Of a stretch of DNA of 64,000 nt, positions 8,762-25,503 are shown piece after piece (position 1 is the first letter of the stretch; each line of letters begins with the position of its first letter). Source of the stretch: an uncultured Photobacterium sp. (GTDB lineage Bacteria > Pseudomonadota > Gammaproteobacteria > Enterobacterales > Vibrionaceae); NCBI RefSeq assembly GCF_947502415.1, contig NZ_CANMZV010000015.1:1-64000 (forward strand). Direction: 5' to 3'. The notes under the pieces were generated by a model. It worked only from the letters and a program-made list of their open reading frames with translations. It did no database searches and was not told the DNA's origin. Position numbers and translations under genes: made by a program.

Positions 8762-9139
8762 ATGAAAGCGAATGCCGAAAACCAAAGCAGCCCTAGCAGT
8801 ATGGATGGCCTAAAGTGGGTCACTGTATTTGCTTTGCTAGCTGCCGCTGTGGTTGGTAATTACCTGTACAGTGATGTTTCTGTAGTGCTACGCGCTGCTG
8901 CTATTGTAGTCCTTGTGGCTGCGGCTGGTGGTATTGCTGCACTTACAGCAAAAGGTAAAACCGCGATTGCGTTTGCTCGTGAATCGCGCATGGAAGTCCG
9001 CAAGGTAGTATGGCCTACTCGTCAGGAAGCTACGCAGACAACCTTTATCGTTTTAGCTGTCACTGTCATTATGGCGTTAGCCTTGTGGGGTATCGACGGC
9101 ATCATGGTCCGTCTAGTCCGCCTAGTTACCGGTGTGTGA
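8762..9139 (+). CDS. secE: Preprotein translocase subunit SecE
   Basis: A 125-residue membrane protein of the SecYEG channel. It has three hydrophobic segments (about residues 18-35, 42-60 and 94-115), which is the enteric three-helix form, and the conserved cytoplasmic amphipathic region [19 protein letters not shown] before the essential last helix. The ATG follows an AGGTTGGTTGT stretch. It is followed after 11 bases by nusG, the standard secE-nusG operon. Confidence 0.95.
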   Translation: MKANAENQSSPSSMDGLKWVTVFALLAAAVVGNYLYSDVSVVLRAAAIVVLVAAAGGIAALTAKGKTAIAFARESRMEVRKVVWPTRQEATQTTFIVLAVTVIMALALWGIDGIMVRLVRLVTGV

Positions 9140-9150
9140 GGTAAGAGTTC

Positions 9151-9696
9151 ATGAGCGAAGCTCCAAAAAAACGATGGTATGTAGTACAAGCCTTTTCTGG
9201 CTTTGAAGGTCGTGTAGCACAATCGCTACGTGAGCATATCAAGATGCATAGCATGGAAGATTACTTTGATGAGGTTTTAGTACCAACAGAGGAAGTGGTC
9301 GAGATGCGTGCAGGCCAGCGCCGCAAGAGTGAGCGTAAGTTCTTCCCAGGTTATGTACTAGTACAGATGGTGATGAACGACGAAACATGGCATCTGGTAC
9401 GTAGTATTCCTCGTGTAATGGGGTTCATTGGCGGTACTTCAGACCGTCCAGCTCCTATCTCTGATAAAGAGGCGGATGCTATTCTTAACCGTCTTCAACA
9501 GGCGAGTGAAGCTCCTGTTCATAAAACTGTATTTGAACCAGGTGAAGTTGTCCGTGTTACCGACGGTCCGTTTGCAGACTTCAACGGTACTGTTGAAGAA
9601 GTGGACTACGACAAGAGCCGCGTGAAGGTTTCTGTGTCGATCTTCGGCCGTGCAACACCTGTTGAACTGGAGTTCGGCCAGGTAGAAAAGAGCTGA
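9151..9696 (+). CDS. nusG: Transcription termination/antitermination factor NusG
   Basis: A 181-residue protein with an N-terminal NGN domain ([18 protein letters not shown] at the start, binds RNA polymerase clamp) and a C-terminal KOW domain ([21 protein letters not shown]) that contacts Rho, NusE/S10 or other partners. Length equals the E. coli protein. It is the second gene of secE-nusG, and its 3' flank carries a long hairpin that overlaps the next promoter. Confidence 0.96.
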   Translation: MSEAPKKRWYVVQAFSGFEGRVAQSLREHIKMHSMEDYFDEVLVPTEEVVEMRAGQRRKSERKFFPGYVLVQMVMNDETWHLVRSIPRVMGFIGGTSDRPAPISDKEADAILNRLQQASEAPVHKTVFEPGEVVRVTDGPFADFNGTVEEVDYDKSRVKVSVSIFGRATPVELEFGQVEKS

Positions 9697-9717
9697 TCAA
9701 TAAATAGTCAGCTTGTA

Positions 9718-9746
9718 TTGTCAAGGGCGTGAAATTGGACTATAAT
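9718..9746 (+). promoter_or_regulatory. Promoter of the rplKA(JL) operon
   Basis: TTGTCA (9718-9723), a 17-base spacer and a perfect TATAAT (9741-9746). It sits inside the hairpin downstream of nusG, so initiation and termination signals share the same bases. Confidence 0.8.
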
Positions 9747-9760
9747 TTCGCGCCCTTTCG
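9723..9760 (+). terminator. nusG terminator hairpin overlapping the rplK promoter
   Basis: Bases 9723-9736 and 9744-9757 form a 14-pair stem with one G-U pair and a seven-base loop; the 3' end is CCCTTTCG. The short T-run makes it a moderate terminator for secE-nusG. Confidence 0.65.
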
Positions 9761-9800
9761 TTAGACGGGGAGTCTATTTTAAAAATAGACGTTTGAACCC
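9761..9800 (+). promoter_or_regulatory. rplK leader, possible L1 autoregulatory site
   Basis: The leader contains GACGGGGAGTCTATTTT followed by AAAAATAGACG, a 9-pair inverted repeat (9772-9780 with 9782-9790) next to a G-rich bulge-like segment. In E. coli, L1 represses translation by binding the rplK leader; the structure here fits the place but the exact L1 contacts were not verified. Confidence 0.4.
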
Positions 9801-9818
9801 AAATTAAGGTAAATAGCA

Positions 9819-10247
9819 ATGGCTAAAAAAGTAGAAGCGTACATCAAGCTGCAGGTTGCAGCTGGTGCAGCAAACCCTAGTCCACCAGTTGGTCCAGCTC
9901 TTGGTCAGCACGGTGTTAACATCATGGAATTCTGTAAAGCGTTCAACGCTAAGACTGACTCAATCGAGAAAGGTCTTCCTACTCCAGTTGTTATCACGGT
10001 ATATAATGACCGTTCTTTCACGTTCATCACTAAGACTCCACCTGCTGCTGTTCTTCTTAAGAAAGCTGCTGGCGTTAAGTCTGGTTCTGGCCGTCCGAAC
10101 ACTGAGAAAGTTGGTACTGTAACTGATGCTCAGATCCAAGAGATCGCTGAGACTAAAGCTGCAGATATGACTGGTGCTGACATCGAAGCTATGAAGCGTT
10201 CGATTGCTGGTACTGCTCGTTCAATGGGCCTAGTGGTAGAGGGTTAA
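9819..10247 (+). CDS. rplK: 50S ribosomal protein L11
   Basis: A 142-residue protein of the GTPase-associated centre; it binds 23S rRNA near helices 43-44 together with L10 and is needed for RelA activation. The N-terminal [28 protein letters not shown] with its proline switch and the C-terminal rRNA-binding domain ending [11 protein letters not shown] are intact. Length matches E. coli (142). rplA follows after four bases. Confidence 0.97.
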   Translation: MAKKVEAYIKLQVAAGAANPSPPVGPALGQHGVNIMEFCKAFNAKTDSIEKGLPTPVVITVYNDRSFTFITKTPPAAVLLKKAAGVKSGSGRPNTEKVGTVTDAQIQEIAETKAADMTGADIEAMKRSIAGTARSMGLVVEG

Positions 10248-10251
10248 GACA

Positions 10252-10956
10252 ATGGCAAAACTGACTAAACGCATGCGCGTTATCCGTGACAAAGTTGACG
10301 TATCTAAAGAGTACGACATCAACGAAGCTGTTGCTCTTCTAAAAGAACTAGCTACTGCTAAATTCGTAGAAAGCGTAGACGTTGCTGTGAACCTAGGCAT
10401 CGATGCACGTAAATCAGATCAGAACGTACGTGGTGCAACTGTACTACCACACGGTACTGGTCGTGATATCCGTGTTGCTGTGTTCACTCAAGGTGCAAAC
10501 GCAGAAGCTGCTAAAGAAGCTGGTGCTGATCTAGTAGGTATGGAAGAACTTGCTGACCAAGTTAAGAAAGGCGTGATGGACTTTGACGTTGTTATCGCAT
10601 CTCCAGATGCAATGCGCGTTGTAGGCCAGCTAGGTACTATTCTTGGTCCACGCGGTCTAATGCCAAATCCTAAAGTTGGTACTGTAACTCCTAACGTTGC
10701 TGACGCTGTTAAGAACGCGAAAGCTGGTCAGGTTCGTTACCGTAACGACAAGAACGGCATCATCCACACTACTATCGGTAAAGTGGATTTTGACGCAGCA
10801 AACCTTAAAGAGAACCTAGAAGCACTTCTAGTTGCTCTGAAGAAAGCTAAGCCTTCTTCTGCTAAAGGTACTTTCATCAAGAAAGTAAGCATCTCTACCA
10901 CTATGGGTGCAGGTGTAGCGCTAGACCAGAATACTCTGGAAACTAACGCACAGTAA
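10252..10956 (+). CDS. rplA: 50S ribosomal protein L1
   Basis: A 234-residue protein of the mobile L1 stalk that helps E-site tRNA release and represses its own operon by binding the rplK leader. The motif [15 protein letters not shown] and the C-terminal [16 protein letters not shown] block are conserved. It ends just before a strong internal promoter for rplJL-rpoBC. Confidence 0.97.
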   Translation: MAKLTKRMRVIRDKVDVSKEYDINEAVALLKELATAKFVESVDVAVNLGIDARKSDQNVRGATVLPHGTGRDIRVAVFTQGANAEAAKEAGADLVGMEELADQVKKGVMDFDVVIASPDAMRVVGQLGTILGPRGLMPNPKVGTVTPNVADAVKNAKAGQVRYRNDKNGIIHTTIGKVDFDAANLKENLEALLVALKKAKPSSAKGTFIKKVSISTTMGAGVALDQNTLETNAQ

Positions 10957-10957
10957 T

Positions 10958-10985
10958 TTGCAGAAACGTCAAATTAGTGTATAAT
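10958..10985 (+). promoter_or_regulatory. Promoter for rplJL-rpoBC
   Basis: TTGCAG (10958-10963), a 16-base spacer and TATAAT (10980-10985), immediately after the rplA stop. This corresponds to the L10 promoter of enteric bacteria. Confidence 0.8.
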
Positions 10986-10989
10986 TTGG

Positions 10990-11220
10990 CGTTTCCGAAT
11001 TCATGGCTGAGGCTGAATCGCCTTGTGCGGTTCAGCCTTCGTCCAAGACCGTAGGCGTCCAGCTCTTCGGAGTCAGACTTAATAACACCTACGTAGACGG
11101 TGCCAGAACATGATTGATGTATGTCTTTCTTGGATCTGCGCCGTAAAAACTCTCCTGCCATACTGGCAGTGAGTGGTGTACTGTCCGGGGTAACCCGGCT
11201 ATAAATCCAGGAGCAAATCC
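10990..11220 (+). ncRNA. L10 (rplJ) mRNA leader
   Basis: A 265-base gap between rplA and rplJ begins with the promoter and then holds a structured leader: GGCTGAGGCTGAATCG/CGGTTCAGCC at 11003-11038, and GGAGTCAGAC.. with a later GGGTAACCC. In E. coli the L10(L12)4 complex binds this leader and represses rplJL translation. The position and size fit the Rfam L10 leader; a covariance-model search would be decisive. Confidence 0.6.
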
Positions 11221-11221
11221 A

Positions 11222-11716
11222 ATGGCATTGAACCTTCAAGACAAAAAAGCAATTGTTGCTGAAGTCAACGAAGCTGCCAATGGTGCCCTGTCTGCAGTTG
11301 TTGCTGACTCTCGTGGCGTTGCTGTGGGTGCGATGACTTCTCTGCGTAAACTAGCTCGTGAAAACGGCGTTTACCTGAAAGTTGTTCGTAACACACTAGC
11401 TCGTCGTGCAGTGGAAGGTACTGATTTCGAATGTCTTTCTGAGACTTTCGTAGGTCCTACACTGATCGGTTTCTCTAATGAGCACCCAGGTGCTGCAGCG
11501 CGTCTTTTCAAAGACTTCGCTAAAGAGAACAAAGAATTCGAGATTAAAGCAGCTGCATTCGAAGGCGCTGTTGCTGACGTTGAAGTACTAGCGACTCTAC
11601 CAACATACGACGAAGCGATTGCACGCCTAATGATGTGCATGAAAGAAGCGTCTGCTGGTAAGCTGGTACGTACTATCGCAGCTGTTCGCGATCAGAAAGA
11701 AGAAGCAGCGGCTTAA
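11222..11716 (+). CDS. rplJ: 50S ribosomal protein L10
   Basis: A 164-residue protein that forms the base of the L7/L12 stalk. The N-terminal rRNA-binding half ([26 protein letters not shown], then [15 protein letters not shown]) and the C-terminal helix that carries L7/L12 dimers ([17 protein letters not shown]) are both present. It is preceded by CAGGAGCAAATCC, a clear ribosome-binding site, within the autoregulated leader. Confidence 0.97.
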   Translation: MALNLQDKKAIVAEVNEAANGALSAVVADSRGVAVGAMTSLRKLARENGVYLKVVRNTLARRAVEGTDFECLSETFVGPTLIGFSNEHPGAAARLFKDFAKENKEFEIKAAAFEGAVADVEVLATLPTYDEAIARLMMCMKEASAGKLVRTIAAVRDQKEEAAA

Positions 11717-11777
11717 TTGGCCTTGCTTTTCACTGATTGCTATTTAAACTAATTGTTGACTTTTAAAGAGAATTGTT

Positions 11778-12143
11778 ATGTCTATCACTAACGAGCAAAT
11801 CCTAGACGCAGTTGCAGAAATGTCTGTAATGCAGGTTGTTGAGCTAATCGAAGCTATGGAAGAAAAATTCGGCGTTACAGCTGCAGCAGCAGTAGTAGCG
11901 GGCGGCGCAGCTGCAGAAGCAGCTGAAGAGCAGACTGAATTTGACGTAATCCTAACTGGCGCTGGCGCAAACAAAGTTGCAGTAATCAAAGCTGTACGTG
12001 GCGCAACTGGCCTAGGTCTTAAAGAAGCTAAAGGTCTTGTAGACGGCGCTCCAGCACCTCTGAAAGAAGGTGTTGACAAAGCTGAAGCTGAAGCTCTTAA
12101 AGCTCAGCTAGAAGAAGCTGGTGCTTCTGTTGAAGTTAAGTAA
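11778..12143 (+). CDS. rplL: 50S ribosomal protein L7/L12
   Basis: A 121-residue acidic stalk protein that recruits translation GTPases. An N-terminal dimerisation helix pair ([31 protein letters not shown] is its extent, residues 3-33), an Ala-rich hinge (residues ~34-52) and the globular C-terminal domain ([19 protein letters not shown]) are visible. It is 61 bases after rplJ with its own strong ribosome-binding site, as required for four- to six-fold excess over L10. A partial terminator separates it from rpoB. Confidence 0.97.
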   Translation: MSITNEQILDAVAEMSVMQVVELIEAMEEKFGVTAAAAVVAGGAAAEAAEEQTEFDVILTGAGANKVAVIKAVRGATGLGLKEAKGLVDGAPAPLKEGVDKAEAEALKAQLEEAGASVEVK

Positions 12144-12177
12144 TAATTACTTAACTTCTTAGCCTTAATTGGCTAAT

Positions 12178-12208
12178 GGCTGGTGGCAAAAATGCCACCG
12201 GCCTTTTT
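12178..12208 (+). terminator. rplL-rpoB attenuator
   Basis: An 11-pair stem (GGCTGGTGGCA at 12178-12188 with TGCCACCGGCC at 12193-12203, one G-U pair), an AAAA loop and TTTTT. As in E. coli, such a terminator would lower rpoBC transcription relative to rplJL; the stem and T-run are strong, so read-through must be sizeable or helped by antitermination. Confidence 0.85.
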
Positions 12209-12368
12209 GCGCTGTAGGCTAGTGGTGTTTTTCACATTGTTTTGCAACCACTAACTATGCAAAAAGCAGCCTTGAACCTTCAACGCTGTTCCTACAACAA
12301 ACAATGTTATTAGTCACTGCTCCTCGTTTTGAGCAGTTTGGATCACTTATCAGCGATCTGAGGAACCT

Positions 12369-16394
<4,026 letters not shown>

Positions 16395-16442
16395 GTTAGG
16401 CTGGTTACCTATACTTATTAGTTACTCCGGTATAAATATGAA

Positions 16443-16466
16443 GGCGCCAGCAGACTGGCGCCTTTA
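16443..16466 (+). other. Perfect hairpin between rpoB and rpoC
   Basis: GGCGCCAG (16443-16450), loop CAGA and CTGGCGCC (16455-16462) followed by TTTA. It lies 31 bases before the rpoC GTG start. The U-run is too short for efficient termination, so it is more likely an RNA-processing or stability element; the role is unknown. Confidence 0.7.
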
Positions 16467-16493
16467 TGGGTCAACTCCTCACAGGAGCCGAAT

Positions 16494-20711
<4,218 letters not shown>

Positions 20712-20743
20712 TTTGGATTCGTCCTTAGAGTAAGCTTGAAAAA

Positions 20744-20766
20744 GGCACCCATTTGGGTGCCTTTTT
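20744..20766 (+). terminator. Terminator of the rpoBC operon
   Basis: GGCACCCA/TGGGTGCC with a TT loop followed by TTTTT, 32 bases after the rpoC stop. Confidence 0.92.
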
Positions 20767-20784
20767 GTTTTATTTGAGCAGTAT

Positions 20785-20811
20785 AAAAAAGCCGGAGCAA
20801 ATCGCTCCGGC
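20785..20811 (-). terminator. Terminator of rsd
   Basis: On the minus strand GCCGGAGC, a short loop and GCTCCGGC are followed by TTTTTT. It lies 156 bases past the rsd stop and would stop leftward transcription before it meets rpoC. Confidence 0.8.
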
Positions 20812-20966
20812 AGAATATGTGTTTCGGGCGAGGGCATGGAAAGACTAGTTTAGCGTGAGCTATTTACGCTGCTAGTGGATTTTCCCGTCACATGGCTAAC
20901 CGGACTGTTACCTAAACGACAACAAGGCAGGTAACAGAGTGTTATCGGCTATGTCCGGTAAAGCGA

Positions 20967-21455
20967 TTAAGCTCCCGGCGGGCAAGACAGACTTTCGCTG
21001 ATCAACTCGATTAATTTATCTTCCAGTGCAAAGCGCAGCTCGATTAGCTCACCGATAGCGGAAAGATCTTTATCGAAGTCCGGTAATTCGTCATCTTCTT
21101 CTATGGCGCAATAGCGATCTGTAAAATTCAGCAGTGGATCGGTGGTCTGTGTGATTTGTGAGTAGAGCTGGGAAATATCTTCGGTTGGTGAATACCCGGT
21201 TGCATTCCAGCGTTCCATCACCATATCGTAAATTTTGAAGTGACCTTCAGAGATATAGTCGACCAATTGTTGGCTGAAGAGTTGGAGCTGGGAAGACGTA
21301 GGTAGCTGACGTCCCTTTTTTTCGAAGGGGGGAAGCCCCGCTAACTTGCAGTAATCGATCAGTAATTGCTGACGTGACAACAACCAGTGATCGATAACAT
21401 CGCTGGTGCCGCCCCATTGTTTTTGTACTTGCTCGAATTTGCTAAACATGACCAT
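20967..21455 (-). CDS. rsd: Regulator of sigma D (Rsd/AlgQ family)
   Basis: A 162-residue helical protein of the Rsd/AlgQ family. E. coli Rsd binds the housekeeping sigma factor region 4 in stationary phase, and also SpoT. Matching family blocks are WLLSRQQLLIDYCKLAG near the start, QQLVDYISEGHFKIYD in the middle and LSAIGELIELRFALEDKLIELI near the end. Two ATGs are possible (21455 and 21449); the first is kept. The gene lies tail-to-tail with rpoC and head-to-head with nudC, as in E. coli. Confidence 0.9.
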   Translation of the reverse strand: MVMFSKFEQVQKQWGGTSDVIDHWLLSRQQLLIDYCKLAGLPPFEKKGRQLPTSSQLQLFSQQLVDYISEGHFKIYDMVMERWNATGYSPTEDISQLYSQITQTTDPLLNFTDRYCAIEEDDELPDFDKDLSAIGELIELRFALEDKLIELISESLSCPPGA

Positions 21456-21590
21456 GCCCTCATGATCTAAAGTACCGACACAAGGCGGTACAGAAAGATA
21501 CCAGTGAAGCTCTTAAAAAAGAGAACCTTGTATTACGGATTAACTCCGTTATTAGGTTTAGATTGCCAGTAAAAAAGAAACCCTGCAAGG

Positions 21591-22373
21591 ATGGATGTGA
21601 CATCGATGTTAAATAATCAAGAATTAGCGTATTGGTGTATTGTTAGAAACCGTAAATTATATCTGGTTAATCATACACTTCCTTTAATGATGCCGGAGCA
21701 GTTAGAGATGGACTGCGAACAGGCCCGTTCTATTGGTGAGTACCGCGGAAAGCCTGTGTATTGGTTGGAAGCGACTGAAAATGCTCAGGAACAGGATTTT
21801 TATTCTCAGCGTGATTTACTTAGCATTGATGGCGAGTTGTTTAATTTGGCCGGCAAAGCGACTCAGTTATCTCATATGCTTCATACTCAGGCATTTTGCC
21901 CGTCCTGTGGGGGACAGTGTGAGCTTGCTGAACATGAATTTGCGATGCGTTGCCGAAATTGCCAGAGTAGCCACTATCCGCGCGTTTCCCCTTGCGTCAT
22001 TGTTGCGGTAAGGCGACAAGACAAAATTTTGCTGGCTCAGCACCCTCGACATAAAACAGGTCTATACACTGTGATTGCGGGCTTTGTTGAAGCAGGTGAG
22101 ACGCTGGAGCAATGCGTGGCTCGCGAAGTGGAGGAAGAAACCGGCATTCAAATCTCCAATATTCGCTATTTTGGCAGTCAGCCATGGGCGTTTCCGTCCA
22201 ATCTGATGATGGGCTTTTTGGCCGACTATGAGAGTGGCGAGCTGAATCCTGACTATGAAGAGCTGACTGATGCTGTGTGGGCCGGATGCGATGAGTTACC
22301 GCTGTTGGCTCCGGAGGGGACGATAGCCAGGACCTTGATTGAGTATACGCTAACGTTAATGGCGGACTCGTAA
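21591..22373 (+). CDS. nudC: NAD-capped RNA / NADH pyrophosphatase
   Basis: A 260-residue Nudix hydrolase that removes NAD caps from RNA and cleaves NADH. It has an N-terminal beta domain, a four-cysteine zinc ribbon (CPSCGG..ELAEHEFAMRCRNC), a Nudix box GFVEAGETLEQCVAREVEEE followed by TGI, and the SQPWAFPSNLMMGF motif that distinguishes the NudC subfamily. The start at 21591 or Met at 21606 are both possible; E. coli NudC is 257 aa. It is divergent from rsd and upstream of hemE, the enteric order. Confidence 0.93.
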   Translation: MDVTSMLNNQELAYWCIVRNRKLYLVNHTLPLMMPEQLEMDCEQARSIGEYRGKPVYWLEATENAQEQDFYSQRDLLSIDGELFNLAGKATQLSHMLHTQAFCPSCGGQCELAEHEFAMRCRNCQSSHYPRVSPCVIVAVRRQDKILLAQHPRHKTGLYTVIAGFVEAGETLEQCVAREVEEETGIQISNIRYFGSQPWAFPSNLMMGFLADYESGELNPDYEELTDAVWAGCDELPLLAPEGTIARTLIEYTLTLMADS

Positions 22374-22376
22374 CAT

Positions 22377-22400
22377 AAAAAAAACCTCCGTAAGGGGAGG
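22377..22400 (-). terminator. Weak minus-strand terminator-like hairpin
   Basis: On the minus strand CCTCC, a short loop and GGAGG precede eight T residues (plus-strand A-run 22377-22384). Only five pairs support the stem. No annotated minus-strand gene ends here. A second perfect dyad, TTTGCTC/GAGCAAA, lies just to the right at 22417-22435. Confidence 0.4.
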
Positions 22401-22604
22401 AATAAGGTGCAGTTATTTTGCTCTCTACGAGCAAAGTCATTGTTATTATTGCTAGCGCGCGAAATTTGTACCATGGGAGCATAGGGAGTCGCAAATATCG
22501 TGAACAGATTGTTGCTATAAACATGACCTGCTTAACAAATGGACTCTTTTGTTGCTGCCATGGAGTGATACAATACGCCTCAGAATTAACCCGTGGAGCC
22601 CAGA

Positions 22605-23672
22605 ATGAGCGAATTAAAGAATGACCGCTACCTACGTGCGCTGTTGAAGCAACCGGTAGATTGCACACCTGTATGGATGATGCGCCAGGCTGGCCGATAC
22701 CTGCCTGAATACCGAGCTACACGTAGTGTTGCTGGTGACTTCATGTCGCTATGTAAAAATGCAGAATTGGCGAGTGAAGTGACACTTCAGCCGCTGCGCC
22801 GTTTCCCGTTGGATGCTGCAATTCTGTTTTCGGACATCCTGACTATTCCGGATGCGATGGGTCTTGGCCTGTACTTTGAAGCGGGTGAAGGGCCGAAATT
22901 CGAGCGTCCGATCACTTGTAAAGCTGATGTCGATAAGATTGGGTTGCCGGATCCGGAAGGTGAACTGCAGTATGTAATGAATGCTGTGCGCCAGATCCGA
23001 AAAGATCTACAGGGTGAAGTACCGCTGATTGGCTTCTCTGGCAGTCCGTGGACACTGGCAACCTACATGGTTGAAGGTGGTAGCTCGAAAGCTTTCACCA
23101 AGATCAAGAAGATGATGTACGCAGAGCCAGCGACGCTGCACTTATTGCTAGATAAGCTAGCTGATAGCGTGATTGAGTACTTGAACGCGCAGATCAAAGC
23201 TGGCGCGCAGTCTGTCATGGTATTTGATACTTGGGGCGGTGTACTGACGCCACGTGATTACAATGAGTTCTCACTGCGCTACATGCACAAGATTGTTGAT
23301 GGTCTGATCCGTGAAAACGATGGTCGTCGTGTACCTGTGACTCTGTTCACCAAAAATGGCGGCATGTGGTTGGAGCAAATCGTGGCGACAGGCTGTGATG
23401 CAGTTGGCCTGGATTGGACAATCAATATTGCTGATGCCAAGCGCCGTGTAGGCGATAAGGTGGCTCTGCAGGGCAACATGGATCCGTCGATCTTGTATGC
23501 TCAACCAGAACGCATTCGTCAGGAAGTGGCAACAATCCTGGAAGGTTACGGTGATGAAGGTACGGGCCATGTGTTCAACCTTGGCCACGGTATTCACCTT
23601 GATGTGCCGCCAGAAAATGCCGGTGTGTTTGTTGATGCGGTGCATGAGCTGTCCAAGCCGTACCATAAATAA
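22605..23672 (+). CDS. hemE: Uroporphyrinogen decarboxylase
   Basis: A 355-residue TIM-barrel enzyme that decarboxylates the four acetates of uroporphyrinogen III to coproporphyrinogen III in haem synthesis. The substrate-binding motif [16 protein letters not shown] and the [16 protein letters not shown] block are conserved, as is the C-terminal FNLGHGI. The start [16 protein letters not shown] at 22605 follows a GTGGAGCC ribosome-binding site and matches E. coli HemE; a frame that extends 12 bases further has no such support. Confidence 0.96.
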   Translation: MSELKNDRYLRALLKQPVDCTPVWMMRQAGRYLPEYRATRSVAGDFMSLCKNAELASEVTLQPLRRFPLDAAILFSDILTIPDAMGLGLYFEAGEGPKFERPITCKADVDKIGLPDPEGELQYVMNAVRQIRKDLQGEVPLIGFSGSPWTLATYMVEGGSSKAFTKIKKMMYAEPATLHLLLDKLADSVIEYLNAQIKAGAQSVMVFDTWGGVLTPRDYNEFSLRYMHKIVDGLIRENDGRRVPVTLFTKNGGMWLEQIVATGCDAVGLDWTINIADAKRRVGDKVALQGNMDPSILYAQPERIRQEVATILEGYGDEGTGHVFNLGHGIHLDVPPENAGVFVDAVHELSKPYHK

Positions 23673-23764
23673 CACGCTGACTCTTCACTGCTGAGTTTTG
23701 GAGCTCTTTTGCTCTTGACCCCCGTAGTGTTGAGTAAACATGTTATGAAAATATAAGTAGTGAG

Positions 23765-23798
23765 AAGCCCATATAGTTTAACTGTGTGGGCTTTTTCT
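23765..23798 (+). terminator. Terminator between hemE and the UDG-family gene
   Basis: AAGCCCA (23765-23771) and TGGGCTT (23787-23793) flank a 15-base loop region with some further pairing and are followed by TTTCTT. It sits between two convergent genes and may serve both. Confidence 0.7.
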
Positions 23799-23803
23799 TA
23801 TTG

Positions 23804-24400
23804 TTACCCTCTCGCTACCCCGAGCTGCTGGTGGACATACTCGCGGATATACGGCACCACTTCTTCTTCAAACCATGGGTTGCGCTTAAGCCACAGGGTA
23901 TTGCGTGGTGATGGATGAGGCATCGGTATATATTTCGGGGCCCAATTACGCCATGCACGAACCGTTTCAGTTAGGGTTTTTGGCTTGTCTTTCAGATAAT
24001 GCTGCTGTGCATACTGACCAACAAGAAGGGTCATCCTCACTTCGGGGAGTAGCGGCCAGACTTGGTGGTGCCACTGTGGAGCGCATTCTGGCCGTGGCGG
24101 CAGGTCGCCGGATTTGCCTTTACCGGGATAGCATAATCCCATTGGCATGATGGCGATTTGCTGCGGATCGTAGAATGTCTCCCGGTCGAGCTCCAGCCAG
24201 TGACGTAGACGGTCGCCACTAGGGTCATTCCATGGGATCCCACTCTCATGGACGCGGGTGCCCGGTGCCTGCCCGATTATCATTAGTTTCGCACTGCTAG
24301 CGGCCTGGATCACAGGGCGCGGGCCGAGGGGGAGATGATCCTTACAGATCTCACACTGCCTTATTTGATCTAGCAGGTTATCAAGTTGTTGTTTACGCAT
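23804..24400 (-). CDS. Uracil-DNA glycosylase superfamily protein
   Basis: A 198-residue protein of the UDG superfamily (COG1573-like). The two superfamily motifs are visible: motif A as MIIGQAPGTRVHESGIPWNDPSG, seen here as GQAPG followed by GIPWNDPSGDRL, and motif B as MPHPSPRN near residue 166. An N-terminal pair CEIC resembles part of the Fe-S ligand set of family 4/5 enzymes, but a full set of four well-spaced cysteines is not evident. Whether it excises uracil is not known for this subgroup. It is divergent from yjaG over 95 bases and convergent with hemE. Confidence 0.8.
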   Translation of the reverse strand: MRKQQLDNLLDQIRQCEICKDHLPLGPRPVIQAASSAKLMIIGQAPGTRVHESGIPWNDPSGDRLRHWLELDRETFYDPQQIAIMPMGLCYPGKGKSGDLPPRPECAPQWHHQVWPLLPEVRMTLLVGQYAQQHYLKDKPKTLTETVRAWRNWAPKYIPMPHPSPRNTLWLKRNPWFEEEVVPYIREYVHQQLGVARG

Positions 24401-24495
24401 GTAGGAACTCTGTCGCCTCCGCAGGCATCTGTATATTGAAGTGGCTTAGGTATACAAGTAAACTTCGATGCAAATCACTATCTGCAGATTATCCC

Positions 24496-25083
24496 ATGCT
24501 AAAGAATCCAGTTCAGCTTCGATTAGAAAAATTAGAACCGTGGCAACACATCACTTTTATGGTTTCCCTGTGTGAGCGTATGTACCCTAACTATGCGTTC
24601 TTTTGCCAGGAAACTGAGTTTGCGGATGCGCAGAAATACCGCTCTATTCTGGATAGTATCTGGGAAATTCTGACGGTCAAAACCGCTAAGATTAACTTTG
24701 AAAACCAGCTAGAAAAGCTTGAAGAGCTGGTACCAAGTTCAGATGACTATGATATGTATGCAGTTAACCCGGCTGTTGATGCTTGTATGGCGTTGGCCGA
24801 CTTGCTTCATGCAATGCTGGATCGTGACTTGATGCTGGAAACGTTGGTTAAGCTTAGTGCGCTTTCGGCTGAAACGGTGGCCGATCTTGAGTTTGCCCAG
24901 TCTGGTATTGAAGTGACTAACGAAAATCAGAAAGAGAACGAAGCTGTTTGTGCTGAGTGGGATATGCAGTGGGCTATTTTCCGTGCACTGAAAGAAGCCG
25001 AAAAACGCGATATAGAATTGATCAAAGGCTTGCGTCAAGAGTTGCGTGACGAACCCGTCAGTAATATTGGTATCGAGTTGTAA
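24496..25083 (+). CDS. yjaG: DUF416 family protein YjaG
   Basis: A 195-residue protein of unknown function, nearly the same length as E. coli YjaG (196). The start MLKNPVQLRLEKLEPWQH at 24496 aligns with the E. coli N-terminus; a frame beginning at 24436 has no support. The family is alpha-helical, has no signal peptide and is consistently found near hemE and hupA in enterics and vibrios, as here. No catalytic motif is evident. Confidence 0.88.
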   Translation: MLKNPVQLRLEKLEPWQHITFMVSLCERMYPNYAFFCQETEFADAQKYRSILDSIWEILTVKTAKINFENQLEKLEELVPSSDDYDMYAVNPAVDACMALADLLHAMLDRDLMLETLVKLSALSAETVADLEFAQSGIEVTNENQKENEAVCAEWDMQWAIFRALKEAEKRDIELIKGLRQELRDEPVSNIGIEL

Positions 25084-25108
25084 TTCAAGTTATCCAGATT
25101 CTGAAGAA

Positions 25109-25131
25109 AAGGAGCCGTTGGCTCCTTTTTT
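25109..25131 (+). terminator. Terminator of yjaG
   Basis: AAGGAGCC/GGCTCCTT with a GTT loop, followed by TTTT, 25 bases after the stop. Confidence 0.9.
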
Positions 25132-25305
25132 ATTATCAGCTGTTTTTTGATTGGCTGAACGGACAGGCAGACGGTTTCTTGCTGGAAAGGTTGTGTTGTT
25201 GCTTGCTTGTTAAGTCGATTATTCTAGTTTTTGTTGTACATAATGGCTTTGTTTGCTGCTTATCGATTTAGATATAACCAATTCTACTTATTTTATTGCA
25301 TGGGG

Positions 25306-25333
25306 TTGTGCAATGTATCTGGCGGTGTATATA
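25306..25333 (+). promoter_or_regulatory. Candidate promoter of the brnQ leader transcript
   Basis: TTGTGC (25306-25311), a 16-base spacer and TATATA (25328-25333). A dyad ATTGCA-N8-TGCAAT (25295-25314) covers the -35 box and could be an operator. Transcription from here would give a leader of about 270 bases. Confidence 0.5.
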
Positions 25334-25401
25334 AAAGGAAAAGAGCCGATGACATCAATGTCAGGCGGCATGAACCCAACCTGTCGAAGTAGGACTAACG
25401 C

Positions 25402-25503
25402 ATGAAAGCATTCCAGCCTTCAGTCAAAGTAAACAATAGCCGCCACGTCGCTATTGTTGCTCGTGCACTCCTCCTGCTCTCTCTGAACCTCATTCGGAGC
25501 TGA
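25402..25503 (+). CDS. brnQ leader peptide (33 aa, leucine-rich)
   Basis: A short ORF with a good ribosome-binding site (AGGA at 25391-25394, seven bases before ATG). It encodes MKAFQPSVKVNNSRHVAIVA then RALLLLSLNLIRS. Six Leu codons fall at positions 23-26, 28 and 30, with Ile at 31 and several Val/Ile upstream. The stop codon lies inside the 5' arm of the first of two competing hairpins. This is the form of the leader peptides of ilv and leu operons, where ribosome stalling at scarce branched-chain codons selects an RNA structure. The next gene encodes a branched-chain amino acid transporter. Confidence 0.7.
   Translation: MKAFQPSVKVNNSRHVAIVARALLLLSLNLIRS

Noticed and set aside
21997..22668. 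A 223-residue minus-strand frame over nudC and the hemE start
   Set aside because: It is antisense to two well-supported genes and has no coherent protein character; only the hairpin at 22377-22400 was kept as a curiosity.
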